Shown: positions 1-8,952, counted from the stretch's first letter. The stretch is DNA of 54,570 nt from Oscillospiraceae bacterium (GCA_015066365.1 SVON01000010.1:1-54570), one strand, 5' to 3'. The notes: generated from the sequence alone by a model not told the origin. Numbers and translations are program-made.

Positions 1-2925
1 ACTGCTCATGGTCGCAGAATAGGTGGCAGAGGTCACCGAGGACTTAGCGTACTTGGAAGCACCCTCGTTCTTGATGTACCAGGTGTACTTCAGCTCGTCG
101 CCGGAAGCGGTAATCTTGACGGAGGCCTTCTTGCCCATCTGGGCATAGGCGGCGGTGGCAGACTCCTTGGTGATGGACACTGCCTCACGCAGACGCACCG
201 TCTTGCACTGCACCATATTGCCGTACCGGTCGTACACACGGCAGAACACCAGACGATCCTTCACCTTGTCGGTCATGGTGACGGAATAGCTGGACTTGGT
301 CACAGAGGATTTGGAGTACTTAGAAGAGCCGTTGTTCTTGATCCACCACTCGTACCGCAGGCCCTCGCCCTCAGCGGTCAGTTTGACCGACACCTTGTTG
401 CCCATCTGGGCATAACCGGTGGTGGGCTCTTTGGTGATGGTCACATTAGAGGGGGACTCGACATCGCAAACCGTGCAGAGACCGTTCTTCCACTGGTGAT
501 CGGCCACCTCACGGGTTTCACCGCAGTTGTTGCAGTCCGCATCGCAGGCGTTGTCGTAGACGTGACCAGCCACCTCGCGGGCAGCGCCGCAATTATCGCA
601 GTAGACGTCGCAACCGTTGGTATAAACGTGATCGGCCACCTCACGGGTTTCACCGCAGTTGTTGCAGTCCGCATCGCAGGCGTTGTCATAGGCGTGCTCA
701 CCGGTGGCAGGCAGAGCCTCAACGTAACGTTCGTAGCATAGGATGCAATAATACTCCCGCAAACCGTCCTCGCCGCAAGTGGGTTCTACTCTCACACCCT
801 CCTGGAATTGGTGAGGACACTCTTCTTCGCGAATAGCCCCGCAGAGATTGCACTCCGTATCCGACTCGTCATCATAGACATGATCACCATCGGCGTCGCC
901 GTAGCTCATATAACAGCGCTCGCACTGGGCGGGATCCCAACAGGTGGCGGTTCCGCCGTAGCACAGTTCCACCTCGGTGCGGAGAGTCTCGTAGCAATGA
1001 ATGCAATCGTATACCACCACGTGCAGACCGTTGACGTTGCCGCCGTAGCACCAGGGCTCACCAGCCTCGTGGTCGCACCCGCCCTCCAGCTCGCGCCAGG
1101 CATAGCAGGCGTTGCACTCTTGGTCAAACTCGTCGTCGTACTGGTGTCCTCGGGCCGGGAACACCGTGCCGCAATCCTTACAATAGCCCTCGCCAACGCA
1201 AGTGGCACCGATAGCATTCCGATGGCGGCAGCCTGTTCCGGGATCCTCCGGGTCGGTGCTCCGCCAGGCGCCACACACGTTGCAGTAGGGGTCGGAGGCG
1301 TCATCGTACTGGTGACCCGGCGTTTCCCGGACAGCACCGCACTCGTTGCAATCCGGGTCGCAATCATCGTAATACCAATGGTAACGAGCCTGTCGGATCT
1401 CGCCGCATTCGTTACAATCGGCATCGCAGTCATTATCGTACCAGTGGGGCTCCACATCCCGCTCGGTCAAGCACACATTACACTGCCAATCGCAGGCGTT
1501 GTCGTAGGTGTGCAGGCTGGAGGCGTCCCGTTCGGTCCAGCATTGGCTACAGTATTCACTGCAGGGGTACTCGTAGGTATGGGCGGCGGTAGCCTCACGG
1601 CTGGCACCGCACCCGGCGCACTCCTCGTCGCAGGGAGCAGAAAATTCGTGGGTGGGGATCACCGCGATGCCGCAGTAATAGCACTCGGTAGAACAGGGGC
1701 CGTAGGTGTGCTCCACCGGGCGGACATAACCGCACCGATAACAGTCGGGATCGCAGATGGCATCGTAGCCGTGCCCCGGCGTCTCCCGCTGATAGCGGCA
1801 CTGGTTGCAGGTGGCGTCACAGGCGTTGTTAAACACGTGGATGTGCAGGGTGACGGTGCGGGAACACACCGTGGCACCGGTGCCCCGGTGCGTCAGCAGG
1901 CAATAGGCCGTGCTGTTGTTCAGATCCTCCGTCAGAACCATATCCATCCGCCAGCCGGTGGCCATTTCGCGGGTAGTACCGGAGGGGGTGGTCAGGTACC
2001 AGGTGTGCTCGTACTCGCTGGAAGCCTCAATGTAGAGGGTGATATAGATACCGGCCGTCTCGGTCATCACATCCCGAGGTTGCATAAAGATCACGTCGCT
2101 GCCGGTGGCAGCATCCCGCCCCGCACCGCACACGTTGCAGGTACAGTCACAGGAGTCGTCGTACACGTGGTCGTATCCCTGGCGCTCGTGACCGCAGTTA
2201 TTACAGAAATTATCGCAGTTCAAGTCATACTCGTGGTCACCGGGCACACGGGTGAAGCCGCACTCGTTGCAGACGGCGTCGCAGGGATAATCGTACTCGT
2301 GGCCCCACACCCGGCGCTCATAGCCGCAGTTGTTGCAGGTGGCGTCGCAGGCGTTATCATAAACGTGGCTGAGCCAGCCTCTCCAGTAATTACACAGGTC
2401 GCAGTAGGAGTCACAGGGGTTGCTGTAGATGTGCGCCGCCGGAGACTCCCGGAGGTCACCGCAGTCCTCACACTCCGCAGCGCAGTCGCTGACGTAGCGG
2501 TGCACACCGGTGGCAGGAAGGGTGTCGATGTAGCGGCTGTAGCACAGGGTGCAGTAATACTCCCGCAGGCCCTCGTTGACACAGGTGGGCTCCACCACCA
2601 CTCCGTCCGCAAACTGATGGTGGCACTCCTCCGGCAGGTCCGGCTCAACCGGCTCTGCCGGGACAGAGGGCACGTCCGGCTCCACCGGGACGGTAGGAAC
2701 GTCGATATGCTCCTGCTTTTCGCCGCAGTTGCCGCAGACGCCGCTCTCATCGTATCGGTGACCCAGGGCGGCGTAGACAATGCCGCAATCCCGGCAGACA
2801 CCGTCCTCAATGCAGGTGGGGGCAATTACTCTGTGGCCTTCCAGACCGCACAGAGCGGAAACGCTCAATGGAAGACAGGTCAGCAACAGCAGAGTTGCCA
2901 GCAAAACGGATAAACCTTTTTTCAT
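1..2925 (-). CDS. Giant exported His/Cys-repeat protein with Ig-like modules, 3' end outside window
   Basis: This frame is open for 975 codons and has no stop before the window edge, so the C-terminus is missing. The start ATG at 2925 follows AAAGGAGGAATAGCG. The N-terminus (MKKGLSVLLATLLLLTCLPL) is a signal peptide ending near SVSA. The body has about 20 repeats of H-x5-C-x3-C-x2-C-G-x2-R (for example HVYDNACDADCNNCG). They are interrupted near plus positions 1850-2110 by a non-Cys segment that resembles an Ig-like fold. The last 150 visible residues (plus 1-455) are two tandem Ig-like repeats beginning TKEPTTGYAQMGNK and TKESATAAYAQMGKK. The same Cys-rich unit occurs in the proteins at 47162, 50208 and 53360, which ties the gene to that secreted system. 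His plus three Cys per unit suggests metal binding or disulfides, but this is inference. No catalytic domain is visible. Probably a cell-surface or scaffold protein. Confidence 0.85.
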   Translation of the reverse strand, partial: MKKGLSVLLATLLLLTCLPLSVSALCGLEGHRVIAPTCIEDGVCRDCGIVYAALGHRYDESGVCGNCGEKQEHIDVPTVPVEPDVPSVPAEPVEPDLPEECHHQFADGVVVEPTCVNEGLREYYCTLCYSRYIDTLPATGVHRYVSDCAAECEDCGDLRESPAAHIYSNPCDSYCDLCNYWRGWLSHVYDNACDATCNNCGYERRVWGHEYDYPCDAVCNECGFTRVPGDHEYDLNCDNFCNNCGHERQGYDHVYDDSCDCTCNVCGAGRDAATGSDVIFMQPRDVMTETAGIYITLYIEASSEYEHTWYLTTPSGTTREMATGWRMDMVLTEDLNNSTAYCLLTHRGTGATVCSRTVTLHIHVFNNACDATCNQCRYQRETPGHGYDAICDPDCYRCGYVRPVEHTYGPCSTECYYCGIAVIPTHEFSAPCDEECAGCGASREATAAHTYEYPCSEYCSQCWTERDASSLHTYDNACDWQCNVCLTERDVEPHWYDNDCDADCNECGEIRQARYHWYYDDCDPDCNECGAVRETPGHQYDDASDPYCNVCGAWRSTDPEDPGTGCRHRNAIGATCVGEGYCKDCGTVFPARGHQYDDEFDQECNACYAWRELEGGCDHEAGEPWCYGGNVNGLHVVVYDCIHCYETLRTEVELCYGGTATCWDPAQCERCYMSYGDADGDHVYDDESDTECNLCGAIREEECPHQFQEGVRVEPTCGEDGLREYYCILCYERYVEALPATGEHAYDNACDADCNNCGETREVADHVYTNGCDVYCDNCGAAREVAGHVYDNACDADCNNCGETREVADHQWKNGLCTVCDVESPSNVTITKEPTTGYAQMGNKVSVKLTAEGEGLRYEWWIKNNGSSKYSKSSVTKSSYSVTMTDKVKDRLVFCRVYDRYGNMVQCKTVRLREAVSITKESATAAYAQMGKKASVKITASGDELKYTWYIKNEGASKYAKSSVTSATYSATMSS
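496..687 (-). repeat. Exact 60-bp duplicate inside the His/Cys-repeat gene
   Basis: 496-555 and 628-687 are identical over 60 bp, 132 bp apart, which is two repeat units. This shows recent expansion or gene conversion in the repeat array. Confidence 0.85.
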
Positions 2926-2962
2926 CGCTATTCCTCCTTTTGTAATAATTTCCTCTACATTC

Positions 2963-2991
2963 ATTTTAGCACCAACCAACGGAGATTTCAA
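2963..2991 (-). promoter_or_regulatory. Promoter of the His/Cys-repeat gene
   Basis: On the minus strand, TTGAAA and TAAAAT are separated by exactly 17 bp, about 38 bp upstream of the start codon. This is a sigma-A type promoter by sequence only. Confidence 0.6.
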
Positions 2992-3138
2992 GAAGCAATT
3001 TAAGGAGGAGACTACGTTCTGTCCCATACGGGGTGCGGCGTTGTAGACTGGGGAAATCGAGCGGTAGTGAATGACCGTCCAACGGACCGTCAGAGCCGCA
3101 AGTGAACCGAGCCGCAACGAGACCTCCGGCCGTGACAA

Positions 3139-3166
3139 GAAAAAAGCCGAGGCGGATGCCTCGGCT
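3139..3166 (-). terminator. Rho-independent terminator of the EF-G-like gene
   Basis: The 9-bp arms AGCCGAGGC and GCCTCGGCT enclose a 4-nt loop. On the minus strand the hairpin is followed by a run of six T, 42 bp after the stop codon. Confidence 0.85.
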
Positions 3167-3207
3167 CTTCTCGGTTGGTTTCGATATTCTATGTTGGATC
3201 TTCGTCA

Positions 3208-5271
3208 TTACTCGGCTTTTGCCCGGGCGGCGATGACCTTGTCTGCCACCGGCTTGGGGGCTTCCTCATACCGCTCAAAGGCCAGAGTGAAGTAACCGCG
3301 GCCCTGGGTGGTGGAGCGCAGCATCACGGCGTAGTCGCCCAGCTCGCCCTGGGGCACCTCGGCGTCGATGCAGGTAAGCTCATCCTCGGCGGGGTTCATA
3401 CCCAGCACGCGGCCGCGACGCTTGTTGATGTCGCCCATAATGTCGCCGGTATTGTCCTGGGGCACGTACACCGCCAGGTGCATCACCGGCTCCAGCAGGA
3501 TGGGGTTGGCGTCGGCGATACCGGCCTTATAGGCCAGCGAAGCGGCGGTCTTAAAGGCCATTTCAGAGGAGTCCACGGGGTGATAGGAGCCGTCCACCAG
3601 GGTCGCCTTAACGCCCACCAGGGGATAACCGGCCAGCACGCCTTCCTTAGCGCAATCCTGCAGACCCTTCTCTACGGCGGGGAAGTAGTTCTTGGGCACG
3701 GCGCCGCCGAACACCTTCTCCTCAAAGACCAGCTCCTCGCCCTCCCAGGGCTCGAACTCGATCCACACGTCACCGAACTGACCGTGACCGCCGGACTGCT
3801 TTTTGTGACGGCCCTGAACCTTGACCTTGCGGCGGATGGTCTCGCGATAGGCCACCTCCGGCTGGGTCAGAGTGACCTCGGCGCCGAACTTGGACTTCAG
3901 GCGGGAGACGATGATATCCAGATGCTGCTCGCCCATACCGGACAGAATCAGCTCATTGGTTTCCACGTTCTTCTCCACTTTAATCGTGGGGTCTTCCTCC
4001 GCCAGACGGGCCAGACCGGTGGCCACCTTTTCCTCGTCGCCCTTTTTGGTGGTGTTGACCGCCATAGACAGGCAGGGGGCGTCAAAGGGAACGCCGGGCA
4101 GGGTCACGGGGCAGGACGGAGCGCACAGGGTGTCGCCGGTGCCGGTGTTGACCAGCTTGGCCACCGCACCGATGTCGCCGGCGGCGATGAAGGGAGCCTC
4201 CTCCTGCTTTTTACCACGGACGTAGAACAACTTGCCGAGACGCTCGGTCTCGCCGGTGCGGCTGTTGAGCAGCGCCATATCCGGCACCACCTTGCCGCGG
4301 ATGACCTTGAAGTACACCATCTTGCCCACAAAGGGGTCCACCACGGTCTTGAACACGGTGGCCACGGCGGGGGCGTCCTCGTCCACCTCCAGCTCAATGG
4401 GATCGCCATTGGCATCGGTGCCGGTCTCGCCGGCCACAGACTCGGCCCAAGGCGCCAGCCACAGCAGACCGGTCAGCAGCTGGTCGATGGCCTCCAGCTC
4501 CTGAGCCGAACCGCAGAATACGGGGGCGATCTCGCCGCGGCGAACACCGGTGGCGATGCCCTTAATCAGCTCGTCGGGGGTGAACTCCTCGCCGGAGAAG
4601 TATTTCTCCATCAGTTCCTCGCTGGTCTCGGCCACCGCCTCATTCATAGCGGTGCGCAGACCCTCCAGGCGGTGACCCATATCCGGGATGGGCACCTGCT
4701 TGGCCTTACCGTCCTCATAGGTATAGGCGCGGTACTCCAGCAGGTTGACGTAGCACTCTACCTTGTGGTCCACCACGTGGGGCACGACCATGGGACAGAC
4801 CATAGGGCCGAACTTACCCTTCAGGTCCTCAAACACTTTATAGAAATCCGCGCTCTCGCGGTCCAGCTTGTTGACAAAGAAGATGGTGGCGATGCCCTTT
4901 TTCTGGGCGGCGGCAAAAGCCTTTTCGGCGCCGACGGTCAGACCGCTCTTGCCGGACACCACGATGACCGAAGAACCGGCGGCACGAACGCCCTCACGCA
5001 GACCGCCCACAAAGTCGAACAGACCGGGAGTATCCAGGATGTTCAGCTTGGTGTTCTTCCACTCCACCGGAACCAGAGAGGTGGAAACCGACACCTGACG
5101 GCGGATCTCCTCCGGGTCGAAGTCGCTGACGGTGTTACCTTCCGCTACCTTGCCCAGACGATCGGCCTGATAGGCCAGATAATACATCGCCTCGGTCAAA
5201 GAGGTCTTACCGGAGCCGGCATGGCCGGTCAGCGCCACGTTACGGATGGTTTTTGCGTTGTAGTTTTTCAT
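3208..5271 (-). CDS. Elongation factor G-like GTPase (EF-G paralog)
   Basis: A 687-residue translation-factor GTPase with EF-G domain order: G domain, domain II, then domains III-V with the typical C-terminal GDINKRRGRVLGM segment. The P-loop is GHAGSGKTS, where true EF-G has AHIDAGKT. The G3 motif is DTPGLFDF, where true EF-G has DTPGHVDF, so the catalytic switch-II histidine is replaced. NKLDRE gives guanine specificity. These substitutions mark the EF-G-like paralog group found in many Firmicutes rather than the housekeeping fusA, and no rpsL, rpsG or tuf lies nearby. A start at 5271 (MKNYNAKT) follows AAAGGG with 9-nt spacing; the in-frame upstream start at 5322 lacks a good ribosome site. 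Probably monocistronic. Its exact job at the ribosome is not known for this group. Confidence 0.92.
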   Translation of the reverse strand: MKNYNAKTIRNVALTGHAGSGKTSLTEAMYYLAYQADRLGKVAEGNTVSDFDPEEIRRQVSVSTSLVPVEWKNTKLNILDTPGLFDFVGGLREGVRAAGSSVIVVSGKSGLTVGAEKAFAAAQKKGIATIFFVNKLDRESADFYKVFEDLKGKFGPMVCPMVVPHVVDHKVECYVNLLEYRAYTYEDGKAKQVPIPDMGHRLEGLRTAMNEAVAETSEELMEKYFSGEEFTPDELIKGIATGVRRGEIAPVFCGSAQELEAIDQLLTGLLWLAPWAESVAGETGTDANGDPIELEVDEDAPAVATVFKTVVDPFVGKMVYFKVIRGKVVPDMALLNSRTGETERLGKLFYVRGKKQEEAPFIAAGDIGAVAKLVNTGTGDTLCAPSCPVTLPGVPFDAPCLSMAVNTTKKGDEEKVATGLARLAEEDPTIKVEKNVETNELILSGMGEQHLDIIVSRLKSKFGAEVTLTQPEVAYRETIRRKVKVQGRHKKQSGGHGQFGDVWIEFEPWEGEELVFEEKVFGGAVPKNYFPAVEKGLQDCAKEGVLAGYPLVGVKATLVDGSYHPVDSSEMAFKTAASLAYKAGIADANPILLEPVMHLAVYVPQDNTGDIMGDINKRRGRVLGMNPAEDELTCIDAEVPQGELGDYAVMLRSTTQGRGYFTLAFERYEEAPKPVADKVIAARAKAE

Positions 5272-5388
5272 GAATGCACGCCCTTTCTGTTCACCTATCC
5301 CCCGCCTTTGGCTGATTTTCACAGCAAAACGCAGCAGATTAGGATAATTTGCACAAAAAAATTAAACAAAACGTGTTTGTTTTATACG

Positions 5389-5417
5389 ATTATACTACAT
5401 CGGAATGGGTTTGGCAA
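5389..5417 (-). promoter_or_regulatory. Promoter of the EF-G-like gene
   Basis: TTGCCA and TATAAT on the minus strand are spaced 17 bp apart, leaving a leader of roughly 110 nt before the start at 5271. Confidence 0.6.
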
Positions 5418-5499
5418 CACCTTTTTGTGAAATTTTATAAAATTTTATAGTAGATTATATTCTATACATTAAAAGATAGGCCTAGGAATAAAGCTGTTG

Positions 5500-5612
5500 G
5501 TAGGATGACGAGGGTGTCCAGAGAGAACACTCTCCATCATCGCCTACGGCGAAGCCACCTCTCTCCGTAGGGTGCGCCGACACCTCCCTTTACACAAGGG
5601 AGGCTTGACCCT
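5500..5612. repeat. Intergenic repeat-like element
   Basis: This lies in the 465-bp gap between the EF-G-like gene and the nucleotidyltransferase. It contains GCCTACGGCGAAGCC and ACACAAGGGAGGCTTG. Related words (ACAAGGGAGGCT, GGCTTCGCCG) recur at 22755-22815, which suggests a dispersed intergenic repeat of the kind common in gut Clostridia. No ORF of interest is seen. Confidence 0.5.
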
Positions 5613-5624
5613 ATCCAAGACAGA

Positions 5625-5652
5625 GAAAAAAGGCCACCCGTGATGGGTGGCC
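5625..5652 (-). terminator. Terminator of the galactokinase operon
   Basis: The 8-bp arms GGCCACCC and GGGTGGCC lie 85 bp past the nucleotidyltransferase stop. On the minus strand a T-run follows the hairpin. Confidence 0.85.
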
Positions 5653-5736
5653 TTTCAAAGCAGAACACTTGCTTACTGTTTTTCGTTTCCAGTAAGCGTT
5701 GATGAAATTGGGGTGCGCTTATCGGCGAGGTGTTTT

Positions 5737-6654
5737 TTACAGGTCGCTGAACAGGTCGGCGTTGTACTCACCGGCGGCGATCAGCTCCTTAAAGCTGGCG
5801 ACAACCAGGGGCTTATCCTCGGCGTAGGTGACGCCGAACCACTTATCGGGGGTGGGCAGCACCTTGACGGTCACCTTGCCCGCCTTCAGCAGGTCACCGA
5901 TGTGACCGGGCAGCAGGTACTCCGCCTTCAGCTCGTTGCCGGCAATGCCGTCCAGGAAGGTGGAGAAATCCGCCTCCAGCATCGGCAGGTAGGCCGGGGT
6001 CAGACCCCAGAAGTTCATAGACACAGCGCCCTCGGCATCCAGAGGCGTGCCGTTGGTGGCGGCACCGCCGTCGGCGGTCTTGACGATATCGCCGGTCTCC
6101 ACCACGTCGGTCAGGTAGTTGTCAGCGTTCACCTGGCACACTCCACGGGTCACGCCGCCATTGTCAGACAGGGTGTTCTTCAGCTGGAAGCCGGCCATAC
6201 AGAAGTTGGTGTCACCGGCGTTGCTCTCCAGGAAGGTGTGAAGCTCTTTGAAAGCCACCTTGCCGTAATAATCGTCGGCGTTAATGACCACGAAGGGCTC
6301 GGTCAGCAGATCCTTGGCGGACAGCACAGCCTGGCCGGTACCCCAGGGCTTGGAACGGCCTTCGGGCACAGAGTAACCCTCCGGCAGAGCGTCCAAAGCC
6401 TGGAAGGCATAGCCCACCTCTACGCCGTGGGCGGCGCAGATCTTCTCGATGCGGTTGCCGATGATCTCGCGGAAATCGGCCTCGATGTCCTTGCGGATGA
6501 TGAACACGATCTTGTTAAAGCCGGCCTTGATGGCATCGTGGATGGAATAATCCATAATGATCTCGCCGTTGGGGCCCACGGGAGCCAACTGCTTAATGCC
6601 GCCGCCAAAGCGGGAGCCAATACCGGCCGCCATAATTAACAGAGTGGTTTTCAT
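5737..6654 (-). CDS. Sugar-phosphate nucleotidyltransferase family protein
   Basis: A 305-residue protein of the NTP_transferase (GT-A fold) family. The N-terminal signature LIMAAGIGSRFGGGIKQL binds the nucleotide, and VVINADDYYG is the usual metal/sugar region. The enzyme should transfer a nucleoside monophosphate to a sugar 1-phosphate. The start at 6654 follows AAAGGAG; the longer in-frame start at 6714 would overlap the galactokinase gene and was rejected. It lies 34 bp downstream of galK, so galactose 1-phosphate or a related hexose 1-phosphate is a reasonable substrate guess, but no residue visible here settles the sugar or the nucleotide. It differs from classical GalU and GlmU in its N-terminal motif. 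Confidence 0.85.
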   Translation of the reverse strand: MKTTLLIMAAGIGSRFGGGIKQLAPVGPNGEIIMDYSIHDAIKAGFNKIVFIIRKDIEADFREIIGNRIEKICAAHGVEVGYAFQALDALPEGYSVPEGRSKPWGTGQAVLSAKDLLTEPFVVINADDYYGKVAFKELHTFLESNAGDTNFCMAGFQLKNTLSDNGGVTRGVCQVNADNYLTDVVETGDIVKTADGGAATNGTPLDAEGAVSMNFWGLTPAYLPMLEADFSTFLDGIAGNELKAEYLLPGHIGDLLKAGKVTVKVLPTPDKWFGVTYAEDKPLVVASFKELIAAGEYNADLFSDL

Positions 6655-6688
6655 AGTGCATTTCTCCTTTTGTATGTAAATTATTTCA

Positions 6689-7972
6689 TCAACCAATCTT
6701 ATCCACGCAAACACCGCCGTAGGGACGGATGTTCAGCACGTGGCAGGAGCCCTCACCAAACACCTGCTCGATGAGGGACTTGAACTCCTCCAGCTTGTTC
6801 AGCGGGACGAAGTTCTGGGTGGTGCCGCCGAAGCCGCCGCCGTGGACACGCCAGGCACCGCAGCCATCCAGCACCCGCTGGGCCAGGGCCAGAGCCAAAG
6901 ACATACTCTGCTCAGATACGTCGCAGGCGGCGTACACATTCTGCAGATACTCGAAAGAAGAGTTGCCGGAGTCGATGACCAGCTTCTTAAAGCTCTCAAA
7001 GTCGCCGGCCCGCAGGGCAGCCACCTGGTCCACCACCCGCTCGTTCTCCTGCAGGAAGTGGATGGCACGCAACACCGGACGGTCACCGTGCTCATCACGC
7101 AGCTTGGCGATGTTGGCGATGAGGGTGCTCATATCGGTCTCACGCAGGACGTTCACCCCCAGAGAGGCGGCCACCGCCTTCATCTCACCGGGAACGGCGG
7201 CGTACTCGTGAGTCAGATCGGCGTGATTACCGCCCACGTCCACGATGCACAGAGCGTGACCTGCCGCGGCAAAGTCCACGTCCACCTTCTCGATGATAGG
7301 AGCCGCCGGGTCGGCAAAGTCGATGGTGATGATGTTGCCCACCGAAGAGGCCATCTGATCCATCAGGCCGCAGGGCTTACCGAAATACACGTTCTCGGCG
7401 TACTGAGCGATCTGGGCGATCTCCACGGCGCTGACCTTGCCCTCGTTATACAAGTGGCTGAGGATCACGCCGATCAACACCTCAAACGCGGCAGAGGAGG
7501 ACAAACCGCTCCCCTTGAGCACATTGGAGGTGGCGTAGGCGTCAAAGCCGCCGATGGCGTAATCCAACTGAGTAAACCGGGCAGCGGTGCCGCGAATCAA
7601 AGAGGCAGAACCATTCTGCTCGCTCTCCACCGGGATCAGCTCGGCGGTGTCCACCGTCAGCATGGGATAACCCTCGGACTGCATCCGAATGATCCCCTCG
7701 GTGGGGCGCACCACGGCGATCACGTCCAGGTTGACGCTACCCGCCAGCACACGACCATAGTTGTGATCGGTGTGGTTGCCGCCGATCTCGGTACGGCCAG
7801 GGGCGGAGAACAGCATCAATTCGCCCTCCTCGCCAAAGGTGGACACGAAGCCCTCCACCGCGTGGGCGTAACGATGGCGTTGGGCCATCACCTGATCCTC
7901 GCCGTACAGAGCGGCAAAGGCGGCGTCATAACCACCGGTATGAATTTTGTTCAGCAGAGTTGCAGCCGACAT
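6689..7972 (-). CDS. galK: Galactokinase (GHMP kinase family)
   Basis: A 427-residue cytoplasmic GHMP-family kinase that phosphorylates galactose at C1 with ATP, the entry step of the Leloir pathway. The substrate motif GRTEIGGNHTDHNYG lies near residue 55. The ATP-binding motif GSGLSSSAAFEV lies near 155, and the C-terminal motif GGGFGGTTQNF near 385. The motif-1 wording GRTEIGGNHTDH differs from the E. coli form GRVNLIGEHTDY. The start at 7972 (MSAATLL) follows GAGAGGGGA at 7-nt spacing; upstream in-frame starts at 8002 and 8080 have no such site and overlap the promoter. It is the first gene of a two-gene operon with the nucleotidyltransferase. No galT or galE is visible in the window. Confidence 0.92.
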   Translation of the reverse strand: MSAATLLNKIHTGGYDAAFAALYGEDQVMAQRHRYAHAVEGFVSTFGEEGELMLFSAPGRTEIGGNHTDHNYGRVLAGSVNLDVIAVVRPTEGIIRMQSEGYPMLTVDTAELIPVESEQNGSASLIRGTAARFTQLDYAIGGFDAYATSNVLKGSGLSSSAAFEVLIGVILSHLYNEGKVSAVEIAQIAQYAENVYFGKPCGLMDQMASSVGNIITIDFADPAAPIIEKVDVDFAAAGHALCIVDVGGNHADLTHEYAAVPGEMKAVAASLGVNVLRETDMSTLIANIAKLRDEHGDRPVLRAIHFLQENERVVDQVAALRAGDFESFKKLVIDSGNSSFEYLQNVYAACDVSEQSMSLALALAQRVLDGCGAWRVHGGGFGGTTQNFVPLNKLEEFKSLIEQVFGEGSCHVLNIRPYGGVCVDKIG

Positions 7973-8014
7973 AAAATCTTCCCCTCTCACAAAATTTACC
8001 ATTATTCTATCTCC

Positions 8015-8043
8015 ATTATAAAAGACGCGCCCAAAAAGTGCAA
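8015..8043 (-). promoter_or_regulatory. galK promoter
   Basis: TTGCAC, 17 bp, TATAAT on the minus strand. The start point would be about 35 nt upstream of the galK ATG. It is back to back with the araC-type promoter at 8065-8093, leaving only 21 bp between the two -35 boxes as a likely operator space. Confidence 0.75.
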
Positions 8044-8064
8044 CTATTTTATTTGGCATATGTA

Positions 8065-8093
8065 TGGACAAATGTTGCATAATATGCTATAAT
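8065..8093 (+). promoter_or_regulatory. Promoter of the AraC-family regulator
   Basis: TGGACA, 17 bp, perfect TATAAT, ending 31 bp before the start codon. It diverges from the galK promoter. Confidence 0.7.
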
Positions 8094-8124
8094 GAGAAAA
8101 ACCACCAACAAAGGAGGGGCCTGT

Positions 8125-8949
8125 ATGAGCAACAAACGGTATCAATTCCGGGATACGCTGAAGGAAAACGCCGGGCTGTCGGTGTACAGCACCGGCTACG
8201 AACAATGCGACAGCAACCACACCTGGGGCCCCGCCCTGCGGGACCACTATCTCATCCATTTTGTGGTGGCCGGCAAGGGCACGCTGCGGTGCAACCAGCA
8301 GGAATACACCGTCGAGGCGGGCCAGCTCTTTATCATCTATCCCTCCCAGGTAGCCAGTTATCAGGCGGATGAAACCGACCCCTGGGAATACGACTGGGTG
8401 GGCTTTAACGGCACCGATGCCCGACGACTGGTGAAGCTCACCGGCCTATCCCGGCAGCAGCCAGTCTGCCTGAGTGACGACCCGGAGAAAACCGGTGCCC
8501 TCTTGCGCCGTATCGCCGAGGCCGGTGACAACACCGCCGCCGCCGACGCAGAAATGGCTGGATGCCTCTATCTATTTTTGGCTCACCTCATCCGTATGAA
8601 CCACCAGCACCCCGCCGGCAACCCCCACCAAAACTACGTGGCCAACGCCCTGCGGTACATCCAATACAACTATGCCAACGATATCGGAGTCAACGACATC
8701 GCCCGCTACGTGGGCATCAGCCGCAGTCAGCTCTACCGTGCGTTTTTGCAGGATTTCGGGGTCTCCCCCCACGCCTATCTGCAGACCTACCGCATCAACG
8801 AGGCCTGCAGCCTGCTCCACGACCCTGCCTATTCGGTGGCAGAGGTAGCCGGGTCGGTGGGCTTCAACGATCCGCTGTATTTTTCCCGGGTGTTTAAGTC
8901 CATCAAGGATTGCACCCCCTCGGAATACCGACGCAACAATATAAAATAA
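8125..8949 (+). CDS. AraC-family transcriptional regulator, sugar-sensing type
   Basis: A 274-residue two-domain regulator. The N-terminal half is an AraC-type cupin sensor (HFVVAGKGTLRCN at about 45-57, then VEAGQLFIIYPSQ). The C-terminal 100 residues hold two helix-turn-helix units, with VNDIARYVGISRSQLYRAF and VAEVAGSVGFNDPLYFSRVF, ending in TPSEYRR. The start at 8125 follows AAAGGAGGGG. The gene is divergent from galK-nucleotidyltransferase with a 152-bp shared control region, so it probably activates that operon in response to galactose or an alpha-galactoside. The domain layout resembles MsmR/RafR-type activators; the inducer is not readable from sequence. Confidence 0.9.
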   Translation: MSNKRYQFRDTLKENAGLSVYSTGYEQCDSNHTWGPALRDHYLIHFVVAGKGTLRCNQQEYTVEAGQLFIIYPSQVASYQADETDPWEYDWVGFNGTDARRLVKLTGLSRQQPVCLSDDPEKTGALLRRIAEAGDNTAAADAEMAGCLYLFLAHLIRMNHQHPAGNPHQNYVANALRYIQYNYANDIGVNDIARYVGISRSQLYRAFLQDFGVSPHAYLQTYRINEACSLLHDPAYSVAEVAGSVGFNDPLYFSRVFKSIKDCTPSEYRRNNIK

Positions 8950-8952
8950 AGC

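Noticed and set aside
496-2500. Possible CRISPR-like regular repeats
   Set aside because: The repeat is in frame, encodes a conserved His/Cys unit, varies between units, and has no constant spacer structure.
808-2913. Long plus-strand ORF of 701 codons
   Set aside because: Shadow of the minus-strand His/Cys-repeat gene. Its repeats are antisense images, it has no ribosome site, and the minus frame has a signal peptide and regular Cys spacing.
3175-5430. Plus-strand ORF of 751 codons
   Set aside because: Antisense to the EF-G-like gene; high GC keeps the reverse frame open.
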